Source of the DNA: Candidatus Parcubacteria bacterium | GTDB taxonomy: Bacteria > Patescibacteriota > Minisyncoccia > Minisyncoccales > JAGLPU01 | NCBI GenBank assembly: GCA_023137175.1 | Contig: JAGLPU010000016.1 | Location: 1 to 64,000 of the forward strand | DNA length: 64,000 bases | Reading direction: 5' to 3' | Shown here: positions 28,299 through 37,017 of the stretch, one piece after another | Layout: each line of letters begins with the position of its first letter | Position numbering within the stretch: position 1 is the stretch's first letter | Notes under the pieces: model-generated | Database searches by the model: none | Told to the model about the DNA's origin: nothing | The model's input: only the letters and a program-made list of their open reading frames with translations | Translations under genes and position numbers: made by a program

Positions 28299-29264
28299 AT
28301 GTTAAGCGATATTGATTTAAAAACAAAGAAAATACTAATTACCGGAGCGCATGGATTTTTAGGCAGGCATTTAGTGAAGAATTTATTGGAAAAGAGAAAA
28401 GTTCCTAAAGAGAATTTGTTTTTGCCTTCTGTTGAGGATTTGGATTTTAAAAAATGGGAGAATTGCCAGAAAGCTGTTGTAGGTCAAGATATTGTTATTC
28501 ATCTGGCTGCCATGGTCGGAGGTATTGGCGCGAATCTAGAAACCCCTGGGGAATTTTTTTACGACAACATTATAATGGGCGTTCATTTAATGGAAGCATC
28601 TCGCCAAGCCGGAGTGGAAAAATTTACGGCACTCGGAACAATATGCTGCTATCCGAAATTTACTCCTATTCCTTTTAAAGAAAAAGATTTATGGAGCGGT
28701 TATCCCGAAGAAACAAATGCTCCTTATGGTTTAGCCAAAAAAATGCTTTTAGTTCAGGCGCAAGCGTATAGGAAACAATACGGATTTAACGCTATTTACC
28801 TTTTGCCGGTCAACATGTATGGACCTGGCGACTCGTCCAACCTTAAAAAATCTCATGTTGTGGCAGCCATAATCAGAAAAATCTATGAAGCAAAAAAAGA
28901 CAACAAAGACTATATTGAGGTATGGGGGACTGGCAAACCAACTCGGGAATTTCTTTATGTGGAAGATGGAGCAGAGGGAATTATATTAGCAACCGAGCAT
29001 TATAATAAACCAGAACCAATCAATATCGGCGCAGGCAAAGAAATTTCCATTAAAGACTTAGTTGAATTAATTTGTGATTTAATGGATTTTAAAGGAGAAA
29101 TTCGCTGGGATAGTTCAAAGCCGGACGGCCAGCCCCGCCGTTGTTTAGACACTTCAAAAGCAAAAAAAGAATTTGGTTTTGAGGCAAAAGTTGATTTCAA
29201 AGAAGGGCTTAAAAGAACCATTCAGTGGTATAAAGAAAAAATAGAACAAAACTATGAATGTTAA
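28299..29264 (+). CDS. fcl: GDP-L-fucose synthase-like epimerase/reductase
   Basis: The 321-residue SDR protein has LITGAHGFLGRHLV (NADP loop), HLAAMVGGIGAN and NMYGPGD, all features of GDP-L-fucose synthase (WcaG/Fcl), with catalytic Tyr-Lys in APYGLAKKM. It would convert GDP-4-keto-6-deoxymannose to GDP-L-fucose. The usual GSSCIYP motif with the catalytic Ser is GTICCYP here, a form seen in related enzymes, so Thr may replace Ser or the product may differ. The gene overlaps the flippase gene by 11 bases. The function is well supported by context, the exact product less so. Confidence 0.82.
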   Translation: MLSDIDLKTKKILITGAHGFLGRHLVKNLLEKRKVPKENLFLPSVEDLDFKKWENCQKAVVGQDIVIHLAAMVGGIGANLETPGEFFYDNIIMGVHLMEASRQAGVEKFTALGTICCYPKFTPIPFKEKDLWSGYPEETNAPYGLAKKMLLVQAQAYRKQYGFNAIYLLPVNMYGPGDSSNLKKSHVVAAIIRKIYEAKKDNKDYIEVWGTGKPTREFLYVEDGAEGIILATEHYNKPEPINIGAGKEISIKDLVELICDLMDFKGEIRWDSSKPDGQPRRCLDTSKAKKEFGFEAKVDFKEGLKRTIQWYKEKIEQNYEC

Positions 29265-30729
29265 TAATTTTTCCGGGATTAAAGCTATTCTTTTTGATAA
29301 TGTGACGGTCAAACAAACAATATTTAAAAATACATTTTGGCTGGCCATAGGAAGCGGCGTTAATAAATTATTAATGTTGGTTCTGCTAATATACGCCGCT
29401 AGGATTTTAGGCGCTGTTGAGTATGGAAAATTTAGTTTTGCGTTTGCTTTTATATCGTTGTTTGTTGTTTTCCACGATTTTGGATTATCCACGACGATTA
29501 TTCGCGAATACGCTAAAAAACAAGAACAAAAAGGAAAGGAAGAATTTTATTCCATTATTTCTCTAAAGGTTTTTTTAAGTATAACTGCCTTTATTTTAAT
29601 TCTAATTGGTTCCTTTTTCATCACTGCCGACCCCAGTATCAGAAATATTATTTTGATTTTGACCTTTTTTAGCTTATTCAATAGTTTTATCGCTATTTTT
29701 TATGCTGTTTTTCAGGCTCGCCAGAAAATGGAATACCAAACATGGCTGGAAATGTTTCAGTATCTGTTAATAAGCGGCTTGGGCATTTTTATTCTGTTTA
29801 ATTTTCCGTCAGCCGCAAACTTAAGTTATGGTTATTTGATTGCCGGCTTAATCTCTTTAATTTCTGTATTGATTTTCTTTAGCATAAAAATATTTAATTT
29901 AAGAATTTTTTGGCAACGTTCAGTCTGGAGAAAATATTTAAGAATGTCCTGGCCGTTAGCGTTAACGAGTTTATTCGGCTTTCTTTATTCTTATATCGAC
30001 TCGGTAATGATGGGTTATTGGGGAATGATTGCGCAAACCGGATGGTATAATGCGGCATACCGAATTATTTTTGTGGCATTGATCCCCATGGGCTTGATTT
30101 CAGGAAGTTTTTATCCCGTGTTAAGCAAGTTTTTTAAAGAATCAAAAGAAAAGCTCCAAAAGATTTGGGATTTTCAATTACAATTGATGATTTTATTCTC
30201 TTTGCCGCTGGTGGTGGGTGGAATAGTGCTGGCTCCCAGGATCATTCATTCTTTTTATCCTTCTGATTTTTCTCCTTCCATTTTGACTTTTCAGATTTTA
30301 ATTGTGATGGCTGGCCTTATTTTTCTTTACCGCCCATTTTTTGATGTTATGATTGCTTCCAACCAACAAAAGAAAACATTTTGGATCACGTTGTTGGGTT
30401 CATTGGCCAATATATCGTTAAATTTATTTTTAATTCCTGAATATGGCCTATATGGAGCAGCGCTAGCAACTGTTGCCACTTGTATGTTAACTCTTTTAAT
30501 AGGCATTTGGCTCACAATAAAATCAACTTCCATCCGAATTCCTTGTTTAAAGCTTTTTTATTCTTTTGTATTGGCGAGCTTGTCCAGTATTTTAATGTGT
30601 TTTGTGATAGCCAAACCCATAATTTATAATCTTAACATTTTTCTTTCTGTTCCGATTGGAGCTTTGTCATATTGTTTTTGCCTTTTTTCCATGTATAGAA
30701 TAACAAAACCGATTTATGAAAAAATCTAA
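29254..30729 (+). CDS. Wzx-type flippase
   Basis: The 491-residue protein has about 12-14 hydrophobic segments and the polysaccharide-biosynthesis/MVF family N-terminus (FKNTFWLAIGSGVNKLL, YAARILGAVEYGKFSFAFAF, FGLSTTIIREYA). The family moves undecaprenyl-linked repeat units across the membrane. It overlaps the genes on both sides (11 and 14 bases), so expression is tied to sugar synthesis. Two Wzy-like proteins (24260, 49911) and the Wzz-type gene at the window end would complete a Wzy-dependent pathway. Confidence 0.88.
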   Translation: MNVNNFSGIKAILFDNVTVKQTIFKNTFWLAIGSGVNKLLMLVLLIYAARILGAVEYGKFSFAFAFISLFVVFHDFGLSTTIIREYAKKQEQKGKEEFYSIISLKVFLSITAFILILIGSFFITADPSIRNIILILTFFSLFNSFIAIFYAVFQARQKMEYQTWLEMFQYLLISGLGIFILFNFPSAANLSYGYLIAGLISLISVLIFFSIKIFNLRIFWQRSVWRKYLRMSWPLALTSLFGFLYSYIDSVMMGYWGMIAQTGWYNAAYRIIFVALIPMGLISGSFYPVLSKFFKESKEKLQKIWDFQLQLMILFSLPLVVGGIVLAPRIIHSFYPSDFSPSILTFQILIVMAGLIFLYRPFFDVMIASNQQKKTFWITLLGSLANISLNLFLIPEYGLYGAALATVATCMLTLLIGIWLTIKSTSIRIPCLKLFYSFVLASLSSILMCFVIAKPIIYNLNIFLSVPIGALSYCFCLFSMYRITKPIYEKI

Positions 30730-31429
30730 AATCATTGCCATAATTCCAGCGCGTGGAGGCTCTAAAGGCCTGCCAAAGAAAAACACCAGGGCTTTAGCCG
30801 GGAAACCGTTAATCGCTTGGTCCATTGAACAGGCTCTAAAAAGCAAATATATAGACACGCTGATAGTTAACACGGACAGCGAAGAAATCGCTGGCATTGC
30901 CAAAAAATACGGGGCAGAAGTTCCTTTTCTAAGGCCGAAAAAATTAGCCCAAGACAAGTCTTCCATTTATGATGTTATCTTCCATACGCTTGATTGGTTC
31001 AAGAAAAACGGTTCTGAGTTTGACATTGTTATTTTATTGGAACCGACATCTCCGCTTAGAAAAAAAGACGATATAGACAATGCCATTAAATTATTTCTGA
31101 AAAACCGCAAACAAGCTGATTCCTTGGTGAGTGTTGGAGAAATACATTTGGAAAATCCTTCCATATCCTTAAAAATAAACAAAAAATATGTTACACCGTA
31201 TATGAAAACGGATTTTTCCATGCGGCAGGAATTAGCTAAAGTTTATTTTCCTTATGGCGTGATTTATTTGTCAAAAGTAAAGATGCTGGAGAAACATAAG
31301 AAATTTTATCAAAAAAGAACAATCCCTTATTCCATTGAAAGATGGCAAAATTACGAGATTGATGATATATATGATTTTGTTTGCATAGAAGCAGTTTTAA
31401 ATATTAAATTAAAAGAAAAACAAATATGA
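30716..31429 (+). CDS. neuA: CMP-nonulosonate cytidylyltransferase (NeuA/LegF/PseF family)
   Basis: The 237-residue GT-A-like nucleotidyltransferase has IPARGGSKGLPKKNTRALAG (CTP loop), NTDSEEIAGIAKKYGAEVPF and LLEPTSPLRKKDDID. It activates sialic, legionaminic or pseudaminic acid as the CMP sugar, the last step before transfer. All core motifs are intact and the length is typical. The specificity among these sugars cannot be read; the neighbouring CBS-aminotransferase, acyltransferase and NeuC-type genes favour a diamino sugar such as legionaminic acid. It overlaps the next gene by 4 bases (ATGA). Confidence 0.88.
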   Translation: MKKSKIIAIIPARGGSKGLPKKNTRALAGKPLIAWSIEQALKSKYIDTLIVNTDSEEIAGIAKKYGAEVPFLRPKKLAQDKSSIYDVIFHTLDWFKKNGSEFDIVILLEPTSPLRKKDDIDNAIKLFLKNRKQADSLVSVGEIHLENPSISLKINKKYVTPYMKTDFSMRQELAKVYFPYGVIYLSKVKMLEKHKKFYQKRTIPYSIERWQNYEIDDIYDFVCIEAVLNIKLKEKQI

Positions 31430-32661
31430 AAAATACATGGCGTTTCAAAGGAAATGAGTTTAAGTACATTAGAGAAGTTCTTGATTCGGGTTTTGGGTCA
31501 TCAACTTCAGGGAACATGTGCAACAGGTTTGAAAAAGCCTTTGCTGACAAAGTTGGCGCAAAGTATGGGATAGCTTTTAATTCAGGAACATCCACAATGC
31601 ATTCTTGCTTGGCAGCGGTGGGCGTGGGGCCTGGAGACGAAGTAATTGTGCCTTCTCTTACAGTTATTAGCACCGCTAATGTTGTTATTCATCAAAACGC
31701 AGTTCCTATTTTTGCTGACATTGACCCAATGACTCTTAATATTGATCCCCAAGATGTTGCCAAAAGAATAACCGAAAGAACTAAGGCGATTATTCCAGTA
31801 TCTTTATACGGACTATCTCCGGACCTGGATCCGCTTATGGAACTGGCCGAAAAACATAACTTGGCTATTATCAATGATGCGGCGGAAGCGCATATGGCGA
31901 TGTATAAAGGCAAAAATATCGGCCAATTATCTCATATGACAAGTTATAGTTTGGAAAACTCCAAACATATTACAACCGGAGATGGCGGAATTGTTGTGAC
32001 GGATAATGAAGAATTATCTCAAAAAATCAGAAAACATGCCAGCCAAGGCTATATTTCAATTAAACCAAAAGACGGCAGAATAAGAATAAATAAAGAAATT
32101 TTCCAAGATCCGAATTATAAAAGGCATGATGCTTTGGGATGGAATTACAGGATGCCTGAAGTGGCTGCGGCTATTGGTTTGGCGCAGGTGGAGAGAATAG
32201 AGGAATTTATTAAATTAAGGCAGGATATAGCGAAAATGTATTTTGAGGCTATTAAAGATCAGGATTATTTTACTCCGCAATATGTGCCAGATGGTTATGT
32301 AAACACTTACTATACTTACGTCGCAAAATTTGAAGGAGACAAAATAGGCGTAAAATGGCAGGAATTTAGAAAGAAATATGTAGAACTTGGAGGAGACGGC
32401 ATTTATGCCGCATGGTCACCTGTTTATTTAGAGCCCGTGTATTCCAATTATAATTTTTATGGCAAGGGATGTCCTCACAATTGCCCGTTGTACAAGGGCA
32501 AGGTTGAATACAAAGAAGGATTGTGCCCAGTTGTTGAGAGAGTCCAGCCAAAGTTAATGCAGTTTATAAACAATTATGGAAGCATTGAAGAGGCTGAGCC
32601 AAAAGTTGAAGCGTTGAAAAAGACAATTGAATACTTTAACCAAAACAAAAGAAATGTTTGA
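31426..32661 (+). CDS. DegT/DnrJ/EryC1-type sugar aminotransferase-like protein
   Basis: The 411-residue PLP-dependent fold has SGTSTMHSCLAAVGVGPGDEV (phosphate-binding), IINDAAEAH (Asp to the pyridine N) and YSLENSKHITTGDGGI with the Schiff-base Lys. Unlike the other three family members here, the C-terminal part contains a Cys cluster (GKGCPHNCPLY, GLCPVVERV), which could bind metal. It starts in the stop of the CMP-sugar synthetase gene and is followed by an SDR enzyme, an order reminiscent of nonulosonate/flagellin-modification loci. The keto-sugar substrate is not determined. Confidence 0.82.
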   Translation: MKNTWRFKGNEFKYIREVLDSGFGSSTSGNMCNRFEKAFADKVGAKYGIAFNSGTSTMHSCLAAVGVGPGDEVIVPSLTVISTANVVIHQNAVPIFADIDPMTLNIDPQDVAKRITERTKAIIPVSLYGLSPDLDPLMELAEKHNLAIINDAAEAHMAMYKGKNIGQLSHMTSYSLENSKHITTGDGGIVVTDNEELSQKIRKHASQGYISIKPKDGRIRINKEIFQDPNYKRHDALGWNYRMPEVAAAIGLAQVERIEEFIKLRQDIAKMYFEAIKDQDYFTPQYVPDGYVNTYYTYVAKFEGDKIGVKWQEFRKKYVELGGDGIYAAWSPVYLEPVYSNYNFYGKGCPHNCPLYKGKVEYKEGLCPVVERVQPKLMQFINNYGSIEEAEPKVEALKKTIEYFNQNKRNV

Positions 32662-33436
32662 TTTGAAAAATAAAACAATAATAATTACCGGGGGAGCGGG
32701 ATTAATGGGAAGCGCGTTCTCCAAGATATGCGCTCAACACAATGCCAATGTTGTGATTGCTGATGTTGACGAAAAAAAAGGCAATGAGCTGGCAGAAGAG
32801 ATTAAAAAAGAAGCGCAAAACAACAATATAGTTTTTCAGAAATGCGACATAACAAAGATGGAGGATGTTCAAAACTTAATAAAGGCAACCTTGGAAAGAT
32901 TTGAAAAAATAGACGCATTGGTGAATAATGCTTACCCCAGAAATAAAAATTACGGCAGAAAAATGGAAGATGTTTCCTATGAGGATTTTTGCGAGAATGT
33001 AAATATGCATTTGGGAGGCTATTTCTTGATAACCCAGCAAGTGGCTAAAACAATGGAAGAGCAAAATCAGGGAAATATAATCAACATAGCTTCTATTTAT
33101 GGGTTTTCCGCTCCGGATTTTGAGATATATAAAGGAACAGACATGACAATGCCCGTGGAATATGCGGCAGTAAAAGGAGCCGTAGTAAATCTGACTAAAT
33201 ATTTAGCCGCTTATTTGGGGAAGAATAATATCAGAGTAAATTCAATTTCTCCAGGAGGAATTTTCAACAATCAGCCTGAAAAGTTTGTTGAAAAATATTC
33301 CAAGAAGGTTCTTTTGGGAGAAAGGATGGCGAACACGGATGATTTGACAGGGGTTTTAGTATTTTTATTATCTGGCGCTTCAAAATATATTACCGGACAG
33401 AACATTACAGTAGATGGTGGCTGGACAGTTTCTTGA
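32654..33436 (+). CDS. SDR oxidoreductase (PtmA-like)
   Basis: From ATG 32654 (overlapping the previous stop) the protein has 260 residues with the classical SDR features TGGAGLMGSA, NNAYPRN, NIASIYG and catalytic PVEYAAVKGAV, ending GQNITVDGGWTVS. It resembles PtmA of Campylobacter legionaminic acid loci, an NAD(P)-dependent reductase whose step is not fully defined. A start at 32627 would add nine residues deep inside the upstream gene. Its placement beside NeuA-, NeuB- and NeuC-type genes suggests a role in nonulosonate or precursor synthesis. It is the last gene before the inverted transporter gene. Confidence 0.82.
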   Translation: MFDLKNKTIIITGGAGLMGSAFSKICAQHNANVVIADVDEKKGNELAEEIKKEAQNNNIVFQKCDITKMEDVQNLIKATLERFEKIDALVNNAYPRNKNYGRKMEDVSYEDFCENVNMHLGGYFLITQQVAKTMEEQNQGNIINIASIYGFSAPDFEIYKGTDMTMPVEYAAVKGAVVNLTKYLAAYLGKNNIRVNSISPGGIFNNQPEKFVEKYSKKVLLGERMANTDDLTGVLVFLLSGASKYITGQNITVDGGWTVS

Positions 33437-33487
33437 AGAAAGAACTTTTATAAAAAAGGAACGGAATAAATTCCGCCCACAAATAGT

Positions 33488-34360
33488 TTATCGGAGTAAA
33501 ATAAGTAATACTCCAATTATCCCGCATAGAAATGCTAAAATCTCTTTTTTGGAAAGCTCTTTTCTTTCTTTAAAAATAGTCCAGCCTATCACAACAGGAA
33601 TTATAGTGATAAACACTCCCCGCAAAGGAAGAACTAGACTGATTGGTCCTTTTAATTGAAAGGTAAGATAGAGAGCAAAAAGAGCTCCGACTGTGGTGGC
33701 TGCCAATAGAAATAGAGAAAAAAGCAGTCTTTTTGGCACCTTGATTGATCTTTGCTTTTCTAAGGCCAGCAATGGCACAGAAGCTAAGAGGGCTCCGCCA
33801 TACCATCCCAGAAGAAATATTTCGCTAGGAACGGTAAAGGAGGATACTTTAACTAGAAATGCTGCTATACCAAAAATAACAATTGCGCTTAAAGTAAAAA
33901 AAAGCCACTTTCTATTCAAAATTTCTTTCCTTCTGCTAATATTCTTTGACGATCGGAAAAGCCAAATCGCTAAAAAACACAGTATTATTCCCAATGTCAT
34001 TTGAGCATTCCATAGATTAATCTCTCCTAAGAAAAAGATTGCCAGTCCTATGCTTACTATATCCATCAGCGGAAAAAATAGAACAGTTTTGCTCATGTTT
34101 ATATCGAACGCTTTCCATTGAGAGTAAGTGCCAAAAGCATTCACAAATCCAATAGCTCCTATTGCCGTTAGAAGAACCACAGAATTAATTTTTGTTTCAT
34201 TCTTTGCCAGAAAAAACAGAATTGCCAGACCGAAACAAAAAAGATATTGATAAAAAACTCCAACAGCCTTTTCAGGCAAGTTATTAGCATTTATCTTAGT
34301 AAGAACAATAGAAATAGTTTGGATCACGATCAATAATCCCAGTGCGATTTCCCAATACAT
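33488..34360 (-). CDS. EamA/DMT-family transporter
   Basis: The 290-residue protein has ten hydrophobic segments in two repeats, the EamA layout. The ends of the halves (ALGLLIVIQTISIVLTKI and GVFITIIPVVIGWTIFKERK) are typical, including the terminal FLCGIIGVLLILL helix. DMT exporters and importers handle small metabolites, and some move lipid-linked or nucleotide sugars. It is the only minus-strand gene in the 38-kb run of plus-strand glycan genes, with its own promoter and a good ribosome-binding site (AGGGGTG about 8 bases before ATG). It is convergent to the SDR gene and divergent from neuB. Substrate unknown; a sugar or sulfate-related metabolite is only a guess. Confidence 0.8.
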   Translation of the reverse strand: MYWEIALGLLIVIQTISIVLTKINANNLPEKAVGVFYQYLFCFGLAILFFLAKNETKINSVVLLTAIGAIGFVNAFGTYSQWKAFDINMSKTVLFFPLMDIVSIGLAIFFLGEINLWNAQMTLGIILCFLAIWLFRSSKNISRRKEILNRKWLFFTLSAIVIFGIAAFLVKVSSFTVPSEIFLLGWYGGALLASVPLLALEKQRSIKVPKRLLFSLFLLAATTVGALFALYLTFQLKGPISLVLPLRGVFITIIPVVIGWTIFKERKELSKKEILAFLCGIIGVLLILLR

Positions 34361-34393
34361 TCTTAATCACCCCTATTTTAAGTTACTGCAAAA

Positions 34394-34421
34394 ATAATAA
34401 CATAAATCAATAAAAAGTCAA
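34394..34421 (-). promoter_or_regulatory. Promoter of the inverted transporter gene
   Basis: On the minus strand TTGACT (plus 34416-34421) and TATTAT (plus 34394-34399) are 16 bases apart, with TGT before the -10. The predicted start leaves a leader of about 28 bases with a Shine-Dalgarno motif. The -35 ends 2 bases before the neuB start codon. Confidence 0.6.
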
Positions 34422-34422
34422 G

Positions 34423-35469
34423 ATGAAGAAGATTAGAATAAGAAACAAATCAATAGGAGAAGAGAGTCCTTGTTTCATTATTGCCGAAGCAGGCGTTAAC
34501 CATAACGGCGATTTAGGATTGGCTAAAAAATTAATTATAGCGGCAAAACAGGCAGGCGCTGACGCTATAAAGTTTCAAACCTTTAAAGCAGAAGATTTAG
34601 TTTCCAAAAGCGCTAAAATGGCGGATTATCAGAAAAAAAATATCGGTAGAAAAGAGAGCCAATTGGAAATGCTGAAAAAACTGGAATTAAGTAATTCAAA
34701 CTTTAGAGAACTGAAAAAATACTGTGATGAAAAAAACATTATTTTTCTTTCAACCGCTCATACGGAAGATGCTGTTGATTTTTTAAATCCTTTGATCCCT
34801 GCCTATAAAGTTGGTTCAGGGGATTTAACAAATTTGCCTTTTCTGGAAAAAATAGCCAGAAAGAAAAAGCCAATAATTTTATCAACGGGAATGGCTGTTT
34901 TAAATGAGATTAAAGAAGCTTTGGAAGCGATAAAAAAAACAGGGAACAGCAAGATAATCCTGCTCCACTGCACAACCAATTATCCTTGCCCGTTAGAGGA
35001 AGCAAATTTAAGAGCAATACAGACCATGGAAAAAGAGTTTAATCTGCCTGTTGGTTATTCAGACCATACTTCGGGAATTATGGTTTCAGTTACGGCAGTG
35101 GCAACAGGAGCAGTTGTTATTGAAAAACATTTTACTCTAGACAGGAATTTATCCGGTCCGGACCATAAGGCGTCTTTAGAGCCTGACGATTTGAAAAAAA
35201 TGGTAAAGGAAATCAGAGATGTGGAAAAAGTATTGGGCAGCGCAATCAAAAAGCCAAGCAAAAGCGAAGAGAAAATTAAAAAAGTTGCCAGAAAAAGCAT
35301 TGTTGCCAAAACTGATATTTTGAAAAACACTAAGATAACCAAAGAAATGTTGATTATTAAAAGGCCTGGAACCGGAATTTTACCCAAACATTTCAATAAA
35401 GTCATTAACAGAATTGTTAAAAAAAACATAAAGCAAGACGCATTAATTGAATTTAAAGATTTGAAATGA
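34423..35469 (+). CDS. neuB: Nonulosonate synthase (NeuB/LegI/PseI family)
   Basis: The 348-residue protein has the NeuB TIM barrel (about 15-255): EAGVNHNGD, KFQTFKAEDLVS, HCTTNYPCP, GYSDHTSG and EKHFTLDRNLSGPDH. A C-terminal SAF/antifreeze-like domain (about 285-345, KSIVAKTDILKNTKITKEML) follows. It condenses PEP with a six-carbon N-acyl-mannosamine-type sugar to form a nine-carbon acid. All motifs are present. It starts a run with NeuC-type hydrolase/epimerase, acyltransferase and aminotransferase, overlapping the next gene by 4 bases. The product is probably a diacylated sugar such as legionaminic acid, as inferred from those partners. Confidence 0.9.
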   Translation: MKKIRIRNKSIGEESPCFIIAEAGVNHNGDLGLAKKLIIAAKQAGADAIKFQTFKAEDLVSKSAKMADYQKKNIGRKESQLEMLKKLELSNSNFRELKKYCDEKNIIFLSTAHTEDAVDFLNPLIPAYKVGSGDLTNLPFLEKIARKKKPIILSTGMAVLNEIKEALEAIKKTGNSKIILLHCTTNYPCPLEEANLRAIQTMEKEFNLPVGYSDHTSGIMVSVTAVATGAVVIEKHFTLDRNLSGPDHKASLEPDDLKKMVKEIRDVEKVLGSAIKKPSKSEEKIKKVARKSIVAKTDILKNTKITKEMLIIKRPGTGILPKHFNKVINRIVKKNIKQDALIEFKDLK

Positions 35470-36596
35470 GAAAGATTCTATACATTTCAGGAACAAGAGC
35501 GGATTATGGTTTGATGAAACAAGCTTTACTTGCCATAAACAAGCGTTCAAAATTGGAAATAGCGACTACGGGCATGCATTTGATGCCGGAATTTGGCGAG
35601 ACAATAAAAGAGATTGAAAAAGATGGCTTTAAGATCCATCAAATAGACGCAGTTTACAAAGATGACAGCAGAGAATCAAGCTCTTGCTTCATCGGCAGAT
35701 TTATTCAATTGCTTAGTGAAAGAATTAAAAAAATAAAGCCTGATATGATTCTGGTTTTAGGAGATAGGGCTGAAATGCTGGGGGGAGCGATAGTCGGAGC
35801 ATATTCAGGAATTCCGGTTGTTCATATTCATGGAGGCGATTTAAGCTCTACTGTTGATGAAATTGTCAGGCACGCCATAACCAAATTGTCGCATTTTCAT
35901 CTTCCCGCGACTAAAGCGGCCGCTGAAAGGATAATCAAGATGGGCGAAAATCCTTGGAGAGTGTCTGTTGTCAGCGCGCCCGGGCTGGATGGCATTTTAG
36001 ATACCAAATTATTTTCTGAAAAAGAAATAGCAAAAAAATATAAATTAGATTTTAGCAAACCCGTTTTGTTAACAGTGCAACATCCGGCAGAAGGAGACAA
36101 AAAACAAATAAAGGAAACAATGGAGGCGATAAAAGAAACAGGTTTTCAAACCGTTGTAATTTATCCCAACGCTGACGCCGGGGGCAGGGAAATGATAAAA
36201 ATAATTGAGCAATACAGAAAATATTCATTCATTCAAATTTATAAAAGCCTTCCCCGTAAAGACTATTTAAGCTTAATGAAAGCGGCGAGCTTGATGATTG
36301 GGAATTCCAGTTCAGGGATAATAGAATCTTCAGCCTTTCGTTTGCCTGCAGTTAATATAGGGTCAAGGCAAAAAGGAAGGGAGAGAGCGGAAAATGTTAT
36401 TGATGCGGGATACGATAAAAAACAAATTAAAAAAGCTATCCAAAAGGCGCTTTATAACAAAAAATTTAAAGAAAAAGTTAAAAAATGCAAAAATCCTTAC
36501 GGAAACGGCAAAGCGGGAATAAAAATCGCCGGCTTATTAAGCAAAATTAAAATTGACAATAAGCTATTGCAAAAACAAATAATTTATAAACTTTAA
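35466..36596 (+). CDS. neuC: UDP-sugar hydrolysing 2-epimerase (NeuC/LegG family)
   Basis: The 376-residue GT-B-fold enzyme has GTRADYGLMK, LGDRAEMLGGA, HIHGGDLSSTVDE, VQHPAEGDKKQI and the UDP-binding GNSSSGIIES, the set typical of hydrolysing UDP-GlcNAc 2-epimerases. NeuC makes ManNAc from UDP-GlcNAc, while LegG makes 2,4-diacetamido-trideoxymannose from UDP-diNAc-bacillosamine. The neighbours favour the LegG role. It starts inside the neuB stop codon (ATGA), so the pair should be made in step. The three-residue spacing and the length are normal. Confidence 0.88.
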   Translation: MRKILYISGTRADYGLMKQALLAINKRSKLEIATTGMHLMPEFGETIKEIEKDGFKIHQIDAVYKDDSRESSSCFIGRFIQLLSERIKKIKPDMILVLGDRAEMLGGAIVGAYSGIPVVHIHGGDLSSTVDEIVRHAITKLSHFHLPATKAAAERIIKMGENPWRVSVVSAPGLDGILDTKLFSEKEIAKKYKLDFSKPVLLTVQHPAEGDKKQIKETMEAIKETGFQTVVIYPNADAGGREMIKIIEQYRKYSFIQIYKSLPRKDYLSLMKAASLMIGNSSSGIIESSAFRLPAVNIGSRQKGRERAENVIDAGYDKKQIKKAIQKALYNKKFKEKVKKCKNPYGNGKAGIKIAGLLSKIKIDNKLLQKQIIYKL

Positions 36597-36597
36597 C

Positions 36598-37017
36598 ATG
36601 GAAAAAAGATTTGACAATTGGAAAAAGCCCGTGATCAATGAAGGCAAGTTAACGAAATATAACTGGCTTGTCCAGAATAAAAAACATTTGAAACTCGGCT
36701 GTAAAACGGATATAGGGGCATTCACATATATAAACGCAAAAAATGGGGTGATTATTGAAGATTATGTCCAAATCGGATCTCATTGTTCCATTTATTCCAT
36801 TTCAACCATTGATAATAAAGAGGGGGAAGTAGTGCTGAAAAAGAATTGTAAAATAGGATCCCACAGCGTTATAATGCCGGGAGTCGTGATAGGAGAAAAC
36901 TCCATTATCGGAGCCCAAAGCGTTGTTAATAAAGATATTCCCAAAAATACTTTAGCGTTTGGAATTCCGGCAAAAGTAGTGAGGAAATTAAATAACAAAA
37001 AAATAAATTATGGATAA
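36598..37017 (+). CDS. Left-handed beta-helix acyltransferase (LegH/NeuD-type)
   Basis: The 139-residue protein is built of hexapeptide repeats (IGAFTYINAKNGVIIEDYVQ, IGSHCSIYS, IGSHSVIMPGVVIGENSIIG, NTLAFGIPAKVVRKL), the left-handed beta helix of sugar O/N-acyltransferases. The catalytic His candidate is in IGSHCS or IGSHSV. Acetylation of the 4-amino group of a nucleotide sugar would fit the gap between the aminotransferase encoded next and NeuC/NeuB. It lacks the N-terminal UDP-sugar-binding Rossmann domain found in PglD, so the acceptor is less certain. It starts 1 base after neuC and overlaps the following gene by 8 bases. Confidence 0.8.
   Translation: MEKRFDNWKKPVINEGKLTKYNWLVQNKKHLKLGCKTDIGAFTYINAKNGVIIEDYVQIGSHCSIYSISTIDNKEGEVVLKKNCKIGSHSVIMPGVVIGENSIIGAQSVVNKDIPKNTLAFGIPAKVVRKLNNKKINYG

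Noticed and set aside
35055-35429. 124-codon hydrophobic minus-strand frame in neuB
   Set aside because: Antisense of a well-supported TIM-barrel gene; hydrophobicity follows from reverse-complemented Lys/Asn codons.
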